Position numbers and translations under genes: made by a program
The notes under the pieces: generated by a model
Databases searched by the model: none
The model's input: only the letters and a program-made list of their open reading frames with translations
Told to the model about the DNA's origin: nothing
NCBI GenBank assembly: GCA_038135065.1
Contig: JAYPWI010000063.1
Location: forward strand, 1-9,649
Source: JAYPWI01 sp038135065
Lineage (GTDB): Bacteria; Actinomycetota; Acidimicrobiia; Acidimicrobiales; Poriferisodalaceae
Direction: 5' to 3'
DNA length: 9,649 nucleotides
Shown here: positions 1-6,956 of the stretch, piece by piece
How positions within the stretch are numbered: the first letter of the stretch is position 1
Layout of the letters: each line of letters opens with the position of its first letter

Positions 1-29
1 TGCCATGACGGGGCGACAGTAGCTGCGCG

Positions 30-1676
30 ATGGCTAACTTGGCCGATGTGCGTGGACTCAACATGGACCGCCAGCTGCTGATTTCGAGCCTGCTCGACTA
101 CGCGGGACGTAACCACGGCGCCACCGAGGTCGTGGCGACCGACAGCGCGGGCATGCAGACGCGCAGCAACTGGACCCAGGTTCGCGATCGGGCCCAGCGG
201 GTCAGCGCCGCATTGGTGCGCGAGGGGGTGACGGCAGGCGATCGGGTGGCCACCATCGCCTGGAACGACCATCGGCATCTCGAGGCCTACTACGGCATCA
301 CGGGAATCGGCGCCGTACTCCACACCATGAATCCCCGCCTACACGACGACCAACTGGCCTACATCCTCGGCCACGCCGAGGACGTCATCGTGCTGGTGGA
401 TCCCGATTTCGTTTCACTCGCCGAACGTCTCGCACCCCGAGCACCTCATGTCAGGCGCTGGGTCGTGCTCGGCGACGAGAACAGTGCCCCGACTACCGAC
501 CTGCCAGGTGCCGTCGACTACGAGTCGTGGATCGCCGACACGGCTCCGATGACCTGGCCGGAATTCGACGAATGGTCTGCCGCCACCCTCTGCTACACGT
601 CGGGCACGACAGGTAATCCCAAGGGCATCGTCCAGAGTCACCGGGCCATCGTCCTACAGACCTGGGCCACGGCCACGGGCGAGGGGCACAGCGTGTTCTC
701 GAGCGAATGCCTCCTCCTCGCTGTTCCGATGTTCCACGTCAACGGCTGGGCCATCCCCTTCGCCTCGGCAATGGTGGGGGCCAAGCTCGTCCTCCCCGGT
801 CCTGACCTGACCCCCGAAGCCTTGGTCCGTCACATCAACGACGAATCGGTCACCGTGTCCTTCGGCGTACCGACCATCTGGCTGTCCGTGGTCCAGTACC
901 TCCAGCGCAGCGGTCTCGACGTTCCCACCCTGCACCGACTGGCCGTCGGTGGTTCGGCTGCACCGCGAGCCCTCATGGACACCCTCGAGGACGACTACGG
1001 CGTGTTCGTGGCACATGTGTGGGGGATGACCGAGATGACCCAGGGCTCGTCCGGCCGCTTCACCCAGCGGGTCGGAGCAATGGAGCGGGACGGCCAGCGC
1101 AACCGACAGGCCATGGCCGGCCGAGAGATTTACGGCGTCGAATTGCGACTCATCGACGACGACGGCAATGAGGTGGCACGGGACGGCGTGACCCCCGGTG
1201 AACTCCAGGCCCGGGGACCGTGGGTTGCGGGCTCGTATTTCAAGCTCGAAGATGATTCCACCCACGAACCGCCGGAGCGAGGGGGGTGGCTGCGGACCGG
1301 CGACGTCGCCACGATGGACGCCGAGGGGTATATCCGCATCGTGGATCGGGCCAAGGACGTCATCAAGAGCGGCGGCGAGTGGATCAGCTCCATCGAACTC
1401 GAGAATGCAGCAGTAGCCGCTGACGGTGTCGTGGAAGCTGCCGTGATCGGCATGCCCCACGACCGCTGGGGCGAACGCCCCCTGCTCGTCGTCCACCTCG
1501 ACGATGGGTCCCAACTCGACAAGGGACACATCATGGACACCCTGCGACCTCAGGTCGCTTCTTGGTGGCTGCCCGACGACATCGTCACCATCGACGCCAT
1601 CCCGCACACGGGTACCGGCAAGATCGACAAGCGCGCCCTGCGTACCGTGTTCGCCGACCACGTGTGGCCGGCCTGA
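30..1676 (+). CDS. AMP-forming fatty-acyl-CoA ligase, AlkK/DmdB-like
   Basis: Activates a carboxylic acid to its acyl-CoA through an acyl-adenylate, using ATP and CoA; probably cytoplasmic. The 548-aa protein shows the adenylate-forming motifs in order: P-loop YTSGTTGNPKG (residues 189-199), WGMTEMT (331-337), TGD (423-425), the hinge stretch RAKDVIKSGGEWIS (440-453) and TGTGKIDK, whose K531 is the expected adenylation lysine. The N-terminal stretch DRQLLISSLLDYA, with RVATIAWN and AVLHTMNPRL, matches the medium-chain AlkK / methylmercaptopropionate DmdB branch. That branch cannot be resolved to a substrate by eye: medium- or long-chain fatty acid, or 3-methylmercaptopropionate. Start is uncertain: ATG at 30 has no clear ribosome binding site, while GTG at 48 (VRGLNMDRQLL) lines up with the usual family N-terminus and has a TANNNT box 7 nt upstream. 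A threonine-dehydrogenase-like SDR follows 76 bp later. Family sure, substrate not. Confidence 0.93.
   Translation: MANLADVRGLNMDRQLLISSLLDYAGRNHGATEVVATDSAGMQTRSNWTQVRDRAQRVSAALVREGVTAGDRVATIAWNDHRHLEAYYGITGIGAVLHTMNPRLHDDQLAYILGHAEDVIVLVDPDFVSLAERLAPRAPHVRRWVVLGDENSAPTTDLPGAVDYESWIADTAPMTWPEFDEWSAATLCYTSGTTGNPKGIVQSHRAIVLQTWATATGEGHSVFSSECLLLAVPMFHVNGWAIPFASAMVGAKLVLPGPDLTPEALVRHINDESVTVSFGVPTIWLSVVQYLQRSGLDVPTLHRLAVGGSAAPRALMDTLEDDYGVFVAHVWGMTEMTQGSSGRFTQRVGAMERDGQRNRQAMAGREIYGVELRLIDDDGNEVARDGVTPGELQARGPWVAGSYFKLEDDSTHEPPERGGWLRTGDVATMDAEGYIRIVDRAKDVIKSGGEWISSIELENAAVAADGVVEAAVIGMPHDRWGERPLLVVHLDDGSQLDKGHIMDTLRPQVASWWLPDDIVTIDAIPHTGTGKIDKRALRTVFADHVWPA
35..40 (+). promoter_or_regulatory. 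possible -10 box (TAACTT) for a leaderless GTG start at 48
   Basis: TAACTT fits TANNNT and ends 7 nt before GTG 48, the spacing seen for leaderless actinobacterial genes. It would place transcription start at or next to the GTG and exclude the upstream ATG at 30. No -35 element is evident. A six-base match this loose can occur by chance; the support comes from its agreement with the family N-terminus. Confidence 0.3.
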
Positions 1677-1740
1677 CCCGACCCAGCGGGCGCAGGGGTC
1701 GACGATCGGCCATCATTGCCTGACTTGGACAACGAGCCAC

Positions 1741-1747
1741 GAGGAGG
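1741..1747 (+). promoter_or_regulatory. strong Shine-Dalgarno (GAGGAGG) for the SDR gene
   Basis: GAGGAGG lies 5 nt before GTG 1753. It decides the start of the SDR gene over the longer open frame reaching back into the ligase gene, and the resulting protein begins directly with the Rossmann strand VSVLITGGTGFIG. This is the clearest ribosome binding site in the window. Confidence 0.85.
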
Positions 1748-1752
1748 AACCC

Positions 1753-2688
1753 GTGAGCGTTCTCATCACCGGAGGAACCGGGTTCATCGGAGCCGAGATC
1801 GTAAAGATGCTGCTCGATGCCGACGAAGGACCCATCCACGTGGCCCATCGTTCGGGAAACCTCGGCCGCCTGGCAGGGCTCGAGGACAGGATCGTCCTCC
1901 ATCAGTTCGATCTTTCCGACCTCGACAGCGTCGATGCCGTGGTGTCGACGGTCGCCCCCACACGACTCTTCCACTTTGGCGCGATCCTCACCGGCCCCGG
2001 TGAGCAAGACCCCCAGGCCCTGCTCACCGCCAACGCCGTCGGATTCATCCGCATCATCGAGGCGGCTCGGCAAGCGGGCACCGAGCAGATGATCTTCGCC
2101 AGCAGCATCGGGACCTACGGCCGCGACATCGGCGAGCTCCCAGTGACCGACCTGACCCTGCAGCGCCCGTCCTCCGTGTACGGAGTGACGAAGGTCTTCG
2201 GCGAGAACCTAGGCGCCTACTACCGCGCCAAATACGGGCTCGACTTCCGAGGCATTCGCTATCCGTCCATCGTCGGCCCCGGCGTGACCACATGGAGCGT
2301 GGCTCAATACACCAGTTGGATGATCGAACGGTCAGCCCTCGGGGAACCCTTCGAGGTGTGGACCAGCCCCGATGCCGTGATCCCCATCATGTACTACCGA
2401 GATGCAGCCCGAGCGGCCGTCGAATTGTCGAACGCCCCGACGGACAGCATCTCCTCCATCAACTATCTGGTCGACGGCCCGAGCCCCAGCCCGAATGCCG
2501 GGCAGATCGCCGATGCCGTGCGAGGGCAGTTGCCCGACGCCCGAATCACCTTCGAGGAGTCCGCGGGAGGCAAGGCCCAACACCTTCGCATCGACGACAG
2601 TGCGGCGCGGAACGAATGGGGATGGGCTCCTGCCTACGATCTCGACGCCATGGTCAGCGCCATGATCTCCGAGGTCACCGCCAACTGA
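1753..2688 (+). CDS. NAD-dependent epimerase/dehydratase, L-threonine dehydrogenase-like SDR
   Basis: Extended short-chain dehydrogenase of 311 aa. The N-terminal nucleotide-binding motif GGTGFIG is at residues 7-13, the acidic QFDLSDLD strand end near 51-58, catalytic Ser near 117-118 (FASSIGTYG) and the YxxxK pair at Y143/K147 (SVYGVTK). The block YGVTKVFGE, then YYRAKYGLDFRGIRYPSIV, and a C-terminal IPIMYYRDAARAAVEL resemble the SDR-type NAD-dependent L-threonine 3-dehydrogenases, which oxidise threonine to 2-amino-3-ketobutyrate. That is an assignment by remembered family pattern; another sugar or hydroxy-acid epimerase/dehydrogenase remains possible. GTG start is fixed by the GAGGAGG site. 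No signal peptide; cytoplasmic. It lies 76 bp after the acyl-CoA ligase and 50 bp before the ABC gene; no terminator hairpin is visible on either side. No glycine C-acetyltransferase (kbl) gene, the usual partner of threonine dehydrogenase, is present here. Confidence 0.85.
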   Translation: MSVLITGGTGFIGAEIVKMLLDADEGPIHVAHRSGNLGRLAGLEDRIVLHQFDLSDLDSVDAVVSTVAPTRLFHFGAILTGPGEQDPQALLTANAVGFIRIIEAARQAGTEQMIFASSIGTYGRDIGELPVTDLTLQRPSSVYGVTKVFGENLGAYYRAKYGLDFRGIRYPSIVGPGVTTWSVAQYTSWMIERSALGEPFEVWTSPDAVIPIMYYRDAARAAVELSNAPTDSISSINYLVDGPSPSPNAGQIADAVRGQLPDARITFEESAGGKAQHLRIDDSAARNEWGWAPAYDLDAMVSAMISEVTAN

Positions 2689-2702
2689 TCAACGCCGGAT
2701 CG

Positions 2703-2723
2703 TTTTGGGAATGACACCCAAAA
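2703..2723. promoter_or_regulatory. 21-bp inverted repeat, candidate Fur/Zur-family operator
   Basis: TTTTGGG and CCCAAAA form a perfect 7+7 bp inverted repeat around a 7-nt spacer (AATGACA), centred at 2713 and ending 15 nt before the GTG of the ABC gene. Fur-family dimers typically bind palindromes of about this length, and a Fur-family gene lies one gene downstream, so autoregulation is a natural inference. It does not look like an intrinsic terminator: T-rich bases lead and A-rich bases trail on both strands, opposite to a terminator U-tract. The arms do not match a Zur or IdeR consensus that I can recall with certainty. Confidence 0.5.
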
Positions 2724-2738
2724 TGGCAGACTGACTGG

Positions 2739-3488
2739 GTGGCAGCGACCTTCGAGTTCCGAGACGTAGGGGTTCGGTTCGGTTCGGTCGACGCCCTCGC
2801 CGGCGTCGATCTCTCCTTCGACCAGGGAGCCGTCGCCCTCATCGGACCCAACGGATCGGGCAAGACGACCCTGCTCCGCTTGTTGGCCGGACTCCACGCA
2901 CCGACGAGTGGCGTGATCGAGGCCCCGCGATCAGCAGCCATCGCGTATGTTGCCCAGCTCACCGGTCAACACCACTGGATGCCACTCACCGTGGGTGAGG
3001 TGATCCTGACTGCCCGTTACCGACGTTCGACCCGATGGCGACGAATGACGGCCGACGACCACCGAGCAGTGCGGGAGGCAGCCTCCCGGCTCGGTGTCCA
3101 CGACGTCCTCGAGCGTCGTTTCGCCGACCTGTCCGGTGGCTTGCGCCAGCGCACCCTCATCGCTCGGGCTGTCGCCGCACATCCGACGACCCTTCTGCTC
3201 GACGAACCGATCACCGGGCTCGACCCCACGAGTCAACAACTCATCTTGGACCTCATCACCGAGCAGCGGGACCAGGGACACCTCGTCGTGTTCTCCACCC
3301 ACCACTTGGAAGAGACGGAGAACTGCGACCGGGTCATCCTGGTCAACGGCTACATCGTGGCCGATGGTCGTCCCGCCGATGTGCTGACAACGGACAACCT
3401 CGCCGAACTCTTCGGCGCCCATCTGATCCACCCGGACAGCACCACCCAGCCCCTCGTCATCGACGAACATGTGAGCCATGACCACTGA
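2739..3488 (+). CDS. metal ABC transporter ATP-binding protein (Mn/Zn type, ZnuC/MntB-like)
   Basis: ATPase subunit of a likely metal-ion ABC importer, acting on the cytoplasmic face of the membrane. In 249 aa it carries Walker A GPNGSGKTT (36-44), Q-loop Q73, signature LSGGLRQR (131-138), Walker B TLLLDEP (151-157, catalytic E156) and H-loop H188. The short form, the VAQLTGQHHWMPLTVGEV Q-loop region and a His-containing tail ending HVSHDH point to the zinc/manganese family rather than a drug or lipid exporter. The only start compatible with the family is GTG 2739, which has no evident ribosome binding site. Its last 11 nt overlap the Fur-family gene, indicating co-expression and supporting a metal role. 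Odd: no membrane permease or solute-binding protein is encoded anywhere in the window, so the pore must be encoded elsewhere. The metal cannot be told from sequence. Confidence 0.88.
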   Translation: MAATFEFRDVGVRFGSVDALAGVDLSFDQGAVALIGPNGSGKTTLLRLLAGLHAPTSGVIEAPRSAAIAYVAQLTGQHHWMPLTVGEVILTARYRRSTRWRRMTADDHRAVREAASRLGVHDVLERRFADLSGGLRQRTLIARAVAAHPTTLLLDEPITGLDPTSQQLILDLITEQRDQGHLVVFSTHHLEETENCDRVILVNGYIVADGRPADVLTTDNLAELFGAHLIHPDSTTQPLVIDEHVSHDH

Positions 3489-3933
3489 ACGGGCGCGTGA
3501 TCTGCATCGGCTCCACGATGAGGTCGGCGCCCTGCTCTCCCGTCATGAGCACCGCTACACCTCGGGACGTCGACGACTCATCGAGATCATCGCAGTCGCC
3601 GACAGGCCCCTGACACTGCCCGAGATCCTCGAGGCCGACGATGAGCTGAGTCAGTCCTCGGCCTATCGGAATCTCGACGTGCTGGAATCCAGTCGGGCGG
3701 TACGCCGAGTGATCTCGGCGGGCGATCACGCCCATTTCGAGCTCGCCGAGTCGTTGGTTGGTCATCACCACCATCTGATCTGTCTCGACTGTGGTGTCAT
3801 CGAAGACATCGTGCTCGACGAACAGGTCGAGTCCGTGGTCGACGGGGCCCTCCACGATCTGGCCGACCGAGCGGGCTTCACGCCCCTTCATCATGCAGTC
3901 GATCTCCATGGATACTGCGCTCGGTGCAGCTGA
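3478..3933 (+). CDS. Fur/Zur-family metal-dependent transcriptional repressor
   Basis: DNA-binding regulator of 151 aa that represses target promoters when bound to its metal. The N-terminal winged helix includes the recognition helix around SAYRNLDVL (residues 61-69). The C-terminal part holds DHAHFE (83-88), HHHH (96-99), CLDC (C102, C105) and CARC (C147, C150); the two CxxC pairs are the usual structural zinc site, while the His/Glu residues are candidate regulatory metal ligands. ATG 3478 lies inside the end of the ABC gene (11-nt overlap), so translation is probably coupled. Pairing with a Mn/Zn-type ATPase favours a zinc (Zur) or manganese role over iron or peroxide sensing, but this is inference. 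The palindrome at 2703-2723 is a candidate operator, which would make the cluster self-regulated. The molybdoenzyme gene starts 4 nt after its stop. Confidence 0.92.
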   Translation: MTTERARDLHRLHDEVGALLSRHEHRYTSGRRRLIEIIAVADRPLTLPEILEADDELSQSSAYRNLDVLESSRAVRRVISAGDHAHFELAESLVGHHHHLICLDCGVIEDIVLDEQVESVVDGALHDLADRAGFTPLHHAVDLHGYCARCS

Positions 3934-3937
3934 CTCG

Positions 3938-5978
3938 ATGAACGACGCCACACCCACCACCACTCTCGGCTCGTGCCACCACGATTGCCCGGATACGTGT
4001 ATGTGGGAGGTCTCCGTCGTCGACGGGACCGCCGTCCGTCTGCGGGGCAGCAGCGACCACCCCACGACCCGGGGCGAACTGTGCCCCAAGGTCAACCGCC
4101 TCTTGGATCGCATCTACCATCCCACCCGCCTGACCACTCCGGTACGTCGTGTCGGCCCGAAAGGCAACGGGGACTTCCTGCCCATCAGCTGGGACGAGGC
4201 TCTCGACGAGATCGCCGCGCAACTGGCTCGGCGCTCACCTGCCTCCGTGCTCCAATTCTCCTTCGACGGCACCCAGGGCGTCGTCCAGAAGGGGCTCGTC
4301 GCTGACCGATTTTTCGACCTGTTCGGAGCCAGTGACATCGACCGGCACCTCTGCGGTGTGACCTCGTGGCTCGGAGCCGCCGACGTGTCAGGAGTCCCCT
4401 TCGGCATCGATCCCGAAGATCTCGCCCTGAGCAACCACATCATCCTGTGGGGCACCAACACGTTGCTCACCAACCGTCACCTCTGGCCAGTGATCGAAAC
4501 AGCCCGGCGGCGGGGTGCCCAGGTGGTCACCATCGACCCGCTTCGCACGGCAACTGCCCGACGTAGCGACGACCACTTCCAGCTGAGGCCGGGCTCCGAT
4601 GTGGCCCTCGTCGGTGGCCTGATCCACGTGTTGGAGCGCGACGGTCTTCTCGACGCGACCTGGCTGGCCGAGCACACGTCGGGCTGGGACGATCTACGTG
4701 CGTCGGTGGTCGGACTCACCCCGGAACGGACGGCCCAGATCNNNNNNNNNNGCCCAGATCACCGGCATCACGGCCGAACGCATCGTCGGCCTGGCTCACG
4801 ATCACGCAACCCGTCGCCCCGCTGCGGTGAGAGTCCTGGTCGGACCCGAACATCGAGCCCGGGGTCGCGACATCATGCGTGCGATCGCCACCCTGCCAGC
4901 GGTCAGCGGCGCCTGGCGCGACCGGGGTGGCGGGCTCGCCCGGTCCACTCAGGCATATTTCGAGGAGGCGCTGGCCTACCCCACCGATCGTCCAACCCGG
5001 CGGCGCTTCAACATGGCCGACCTCGGTTCGGTCCTCAACGATCCGAGCCTCGATCCTCCCGTCGAGACGCTGTTCGTGCACAACTCCAATCCCGCTGTCA
5101 TCTGCCCCGATCAAGAGGGAGTCCTGACCGGGTTGCGACGGACCGACCTGTTCACGGTGGTCGTCGAACAGTTCATGACCGACACCGCTCGGTATGCCGA
5201 CATCGTTCTCCCCGCAACGTCGCAGCTCGAACACCTCGACCTGGGCATCGCCTGGGGACACCTCTACCTCTCACTCAATCGCCCGGCCATCGAGCCAGTG
5301 GGTGATTGCCTGCCCAACAGCGAGATCTTTCGAAGGCTGGGACGGCGCATGGGATTGCGGGACTCGATCCTCGAGTTATCCGATGAGGAACACATCCGCC
5401 GGCTACTCGACTCCGATCACCCATGGTTGGCCGGGATCGACTTCGATCGCCTCCAGCGGAACGGTTGGGTTCGATTGGCAGTGCCCGTCGGGCACCGACC
5501 CAACATCGATACCTCCCCAGCCACCCCCGACGGACGACTCCACCTTGCGCCCCTGAACCCCGAGCCACCGGCAGCACCCGCCGCATACCCCCTGATGCTG
5601 TTCAGCACCAAGCAACACAGCCGCTTCCTGAACACCAATTACGGGGCCTTTCCCGAACACCACCCTCTCCGCGGCCGACCCACCGTGATGCTCCATCCCG
5701 ATGATGCTCGGGACCGACGTCTTGCGAACACTGACCAGGCTGCTGTGTGGAACGAGCGAGGGAGACTCACCGTCGAGGTCGAAGTGACCGACGAGGTCCC
5801 TCCTGGCTCGGTAGCCATCCCCTTCGGGTGGTGGCACGGGGCCACGCTCGAAGAGCGCTCGGTCAACGTCCTCACCAATCCCACAGTTCCCGACGATGGC
5901 CAGGGCTCGGCTGCGTTCGGGGACACATTCGTCGAGGTGGCGTCGGCAACGTCCCTCGGACCACGGTCGGCTGGCTAG
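3938..5978 (+). CDS. molybdopterin-dependent oxidoreductase (one gene, split by assembly gap)
   Basis: Predicted Mo/W-bisMGD enzyme with one [4Fe-4S] cluster. The N-terminus has CHHDCPDTC and ELCPK, i.e. C13-x3-C17-x3-C21-x27-C49. The MopB core follows (HNSNPAVICPDQEGV; EQFMTDTARYADIVLPATSQLEH), then the C-terminal substrate/cofactor domain (STKQHSRFLNTNYG; PPGSVAIPFGWW). No Tat signal, so cytoplasmic. C139 (HLCGVTSW) is a possible Mo ligand. The frame changes at 4742-4751, where ten Ns are flanked by the same 9 bases. Dropping the Ns and one copy joins 268 and 405 codons into a 673-aa protein reading ERTAQITGITAERI across the junction, as expected for this family. ATG 3938 is preferred; ATG 3908 inside the Fur gene is in frame but adds 10 unconserved residues. 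It lies 4 nt after the Fur-family gene and is probably co-transcribed. Substrate and electron acceptor unknown. Confidence 0.9.
4742..4751. other. 10-N assembly gap flanked by a 9-bp direct duplication
   Basis: Ten Ns are bordered by GCCCAGATC on the left (4733-4741) and the identical GCCCAGATC on the right (4752-4760). Contig ends sharing a short overlap that was not merged would give exactly this. Removing 19 bases (Ns plus one copy) restores one reading frame; left as is, the Ns shift the frame by one and create two false gene fragments. Confidence 0.93.
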
Positions 5979-5981
5979 CGT
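5976..5981 (+). promoter_or_regulatory. candidate -10 box (TAGCGT) of a leaderless denD-like gene, overlapping a stop codon
   Basis: TAGCGT fits TANNNT and is separated from ATG 5988 by exactly 6 nt, with no ribosome binding site between. Its first three bases are the TAG stop of the molybdoenzyme gene. The spacing matches leaderless actinobacterial starts, so the SDR may have its own promoter within the gene junction besides read-through from upstream. No -35 is seen. Confidence 0.35.
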
Positions 5982-5987
5982 CACGGC

Positions 5988-6941
5988 ATGCACGTCCTCA
6001 TCACCGGAGCAGCGGGAATGATCGGCCGCAAGCTCGTCGCTCGCTTGCTGGCCGACGGAGAAGTAGCTGGGCAGTCCATCGACCAACTGCATCTCGTCGA
6101 TGTGGTCGAACCCGTGTGTGGTGACCCCTCGGTCACCACCGAAGCACTCGATCTCACGGCGAAGGGCTCGGCCGAGGCGGTCGCCGCGAGACACGCCGAC
6201 GTGGTGTTCCACCTCGCCGGCGTCGTATCGGGAGAGGCGGAGATCGACCTCGACAAGGGCCTGTCCGTGAACCTCGACGGCACCAGGGCTCTCTTCGACG
6301 CGCTACGAGCCGAGCCGACTGCGCCCCGCGTGGTATTCACCTCCTCGATCGCCGTCTTCGGAGCTCCCTTCCCCGACGTGATCGGCGACGACTTCCATCT
6401 GACCCCTCTCACCTCCTACGGCGCCCAGAAGGCCATGGCCGAACTACTGCTCGCTGACTACACGCGCCGTGGCCTGATCGATGGGGTGGGCATACGGTTA
6501 CCCACCATCTCGGTACGGCCCGGGGCACCGAACGCAGCAGCCTCCGGCTTCTTCTCGGGAATCATCCGAGAGCCCCTGGCCGGCCTGGAAGCCCAGCTCC
6601 CAGTGAGCCGCGATGTGGTCCACACCCATGCCAGCCCTCGTTCGGCGATCAACTACCTGGTGCACGCAGCAGGGATCGACAGCGCAGCGTTGGGCAGTCG
6701 ACCCAACCTGACCATGCCTGGGGTGGCGGTCACTGTCGGTCAACAGATCGAAGCGCTCGAACGAGTCGCTGGCCCCGAACCTGTTGGATTGATTCGCGAA
6801 GAACCCGACGAGCTCGTCGCCCGGATCGTGTCAGGGTGGCCGACCCGCTTTGCAACGGATCGGGCCCACGCCCTGGGATTTCGAGCCGAACCCGACTACG
6901 ACGCCATCGTCCGGGCCCACATCGAGGACGAACTCAGCTGA
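5988..6941 (+). CDS. denD: D-erythronate dehydrogenase-like NAD-dependent SDR (DenD family)
   Basis: Extended SDR of 317 aa, probably oxidising a C4 sugar acid or related hydroxy acid with NAD. Rossmann motif GAAGMIG is at residues 7-13, catalytic Ser at 119-120 (FTSSIAVFG) and Y144/K148 in SYGAQK. Blocks such as ITGAAGMIGRKL, FHLAGVVSGEAE, FGAPFPD, IRLPTISVRPG, ASGFFSGIIREPL and a terminal ARIVSGWPTRF / HIEDELS agree with the DenD family (D-erythronate to 2-oxo-tetronate) as I recall it. The usual partner genes for the kinase and isomerase/decarboxylase steps of the tetronate pathway are absent from this window, so the in vivo substrate is open. It starts 9 nt after the molybdoenzyme stop with no ribosome binding site; a leaderless promoter is possible. 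It is unlikely to be a duplicate of the SDR at 1753, whose sequence differs throughout. Confidence 0.85.
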   Translation: MHVLITGAAGMIGRKLVARLLADGEVAGQSIDQLHLVDVVEPVCGDPSVTTEALDLTAKGSAEAVAARHADVVFHLAGVVSGEAEIDLDKGLSVNLDGTRALFDALRAEPTAPRVVFTSSIAVFGAPFPDVIGDDFHLTPLTSYGAQKAMAELLLADYTRRGLIDGVGIRLPTISVRPGAPNAAASGFFSGIIREPLAGLEAQLPVSRDVVHTHASPRSAINYLVHAAGIDSAALGSRPNLTMPGVAVTVGQQIEALERVAGPEPVGLIREEPDELVARIVSGWPTRFATDRAHALGFRAEPDYDAIVRAHIEDELS

Positions 6942-6956
6942 CGCGTACGGGTCAGC
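6937..6956. terminator. short inverted repeat across two convergent stop codons
   Basis: GCTGAC (6937-6942) and GTCAGC (6951-6956) form a perfect 6-bp stem with an 8-nt loop. Each arm contains the TGA of one of the converging genes, denD-like on + and peroxiredoxin on -. It could act as a weak bidirectional terminator, but the stem is short and no T-tract follows on either strand. Similar bases around both stop codons could produce it by chance. Confidence 0.25.

Noticed and set aside
1..29. End of an upstream gene before the acyl-CoA ligase
   Set aside because: Stop codons occur in this stretch (for example TAG at 20-22), but too few bases are present to identify a reading frame.
654..1661. 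Long open frame (335 codons) on the minus strand
   Set aside because: It lies wholly antisense to the acyl-CoA ligase, whose motifs are unambiguous, and its translation shows no recognisable domain. Long antisense frames are common in GC-rich coding DNA.
2703..2723. Palindrome as an intrinsic terminator of the SDR gene
   Set aside because: There is no T-tract after the stem on either strand; the A/T ends are in the wrong order for a terminator.
3908..3937. Upstream ATG as the molybdoenzyme start
   Set aside because: It is in frame but lies inside the Fur-family gene and adds ten residues not expected in the family; ATG 3938 right after the Fur stop is simpler.
3791..5305. Apparent 504-aa frame through the N gap, and a second 426-aa frame from 4698
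   Set aside because: Each follows the molybdoenzyme on only one side of the Ns. The sequence beyond the gap in the first, and before it in the second, is out-of-frame noise; both are explained by one gene plus the gap artefact.
3938..5978. Molybdoenzyme as a frameshifted pseudogene
   Set aside because: The only frame change falls exactly at the Ns, and collapsing the duplicated 9-mer restores it; all cluster-binding cysteines and C-terminal motifs are present.
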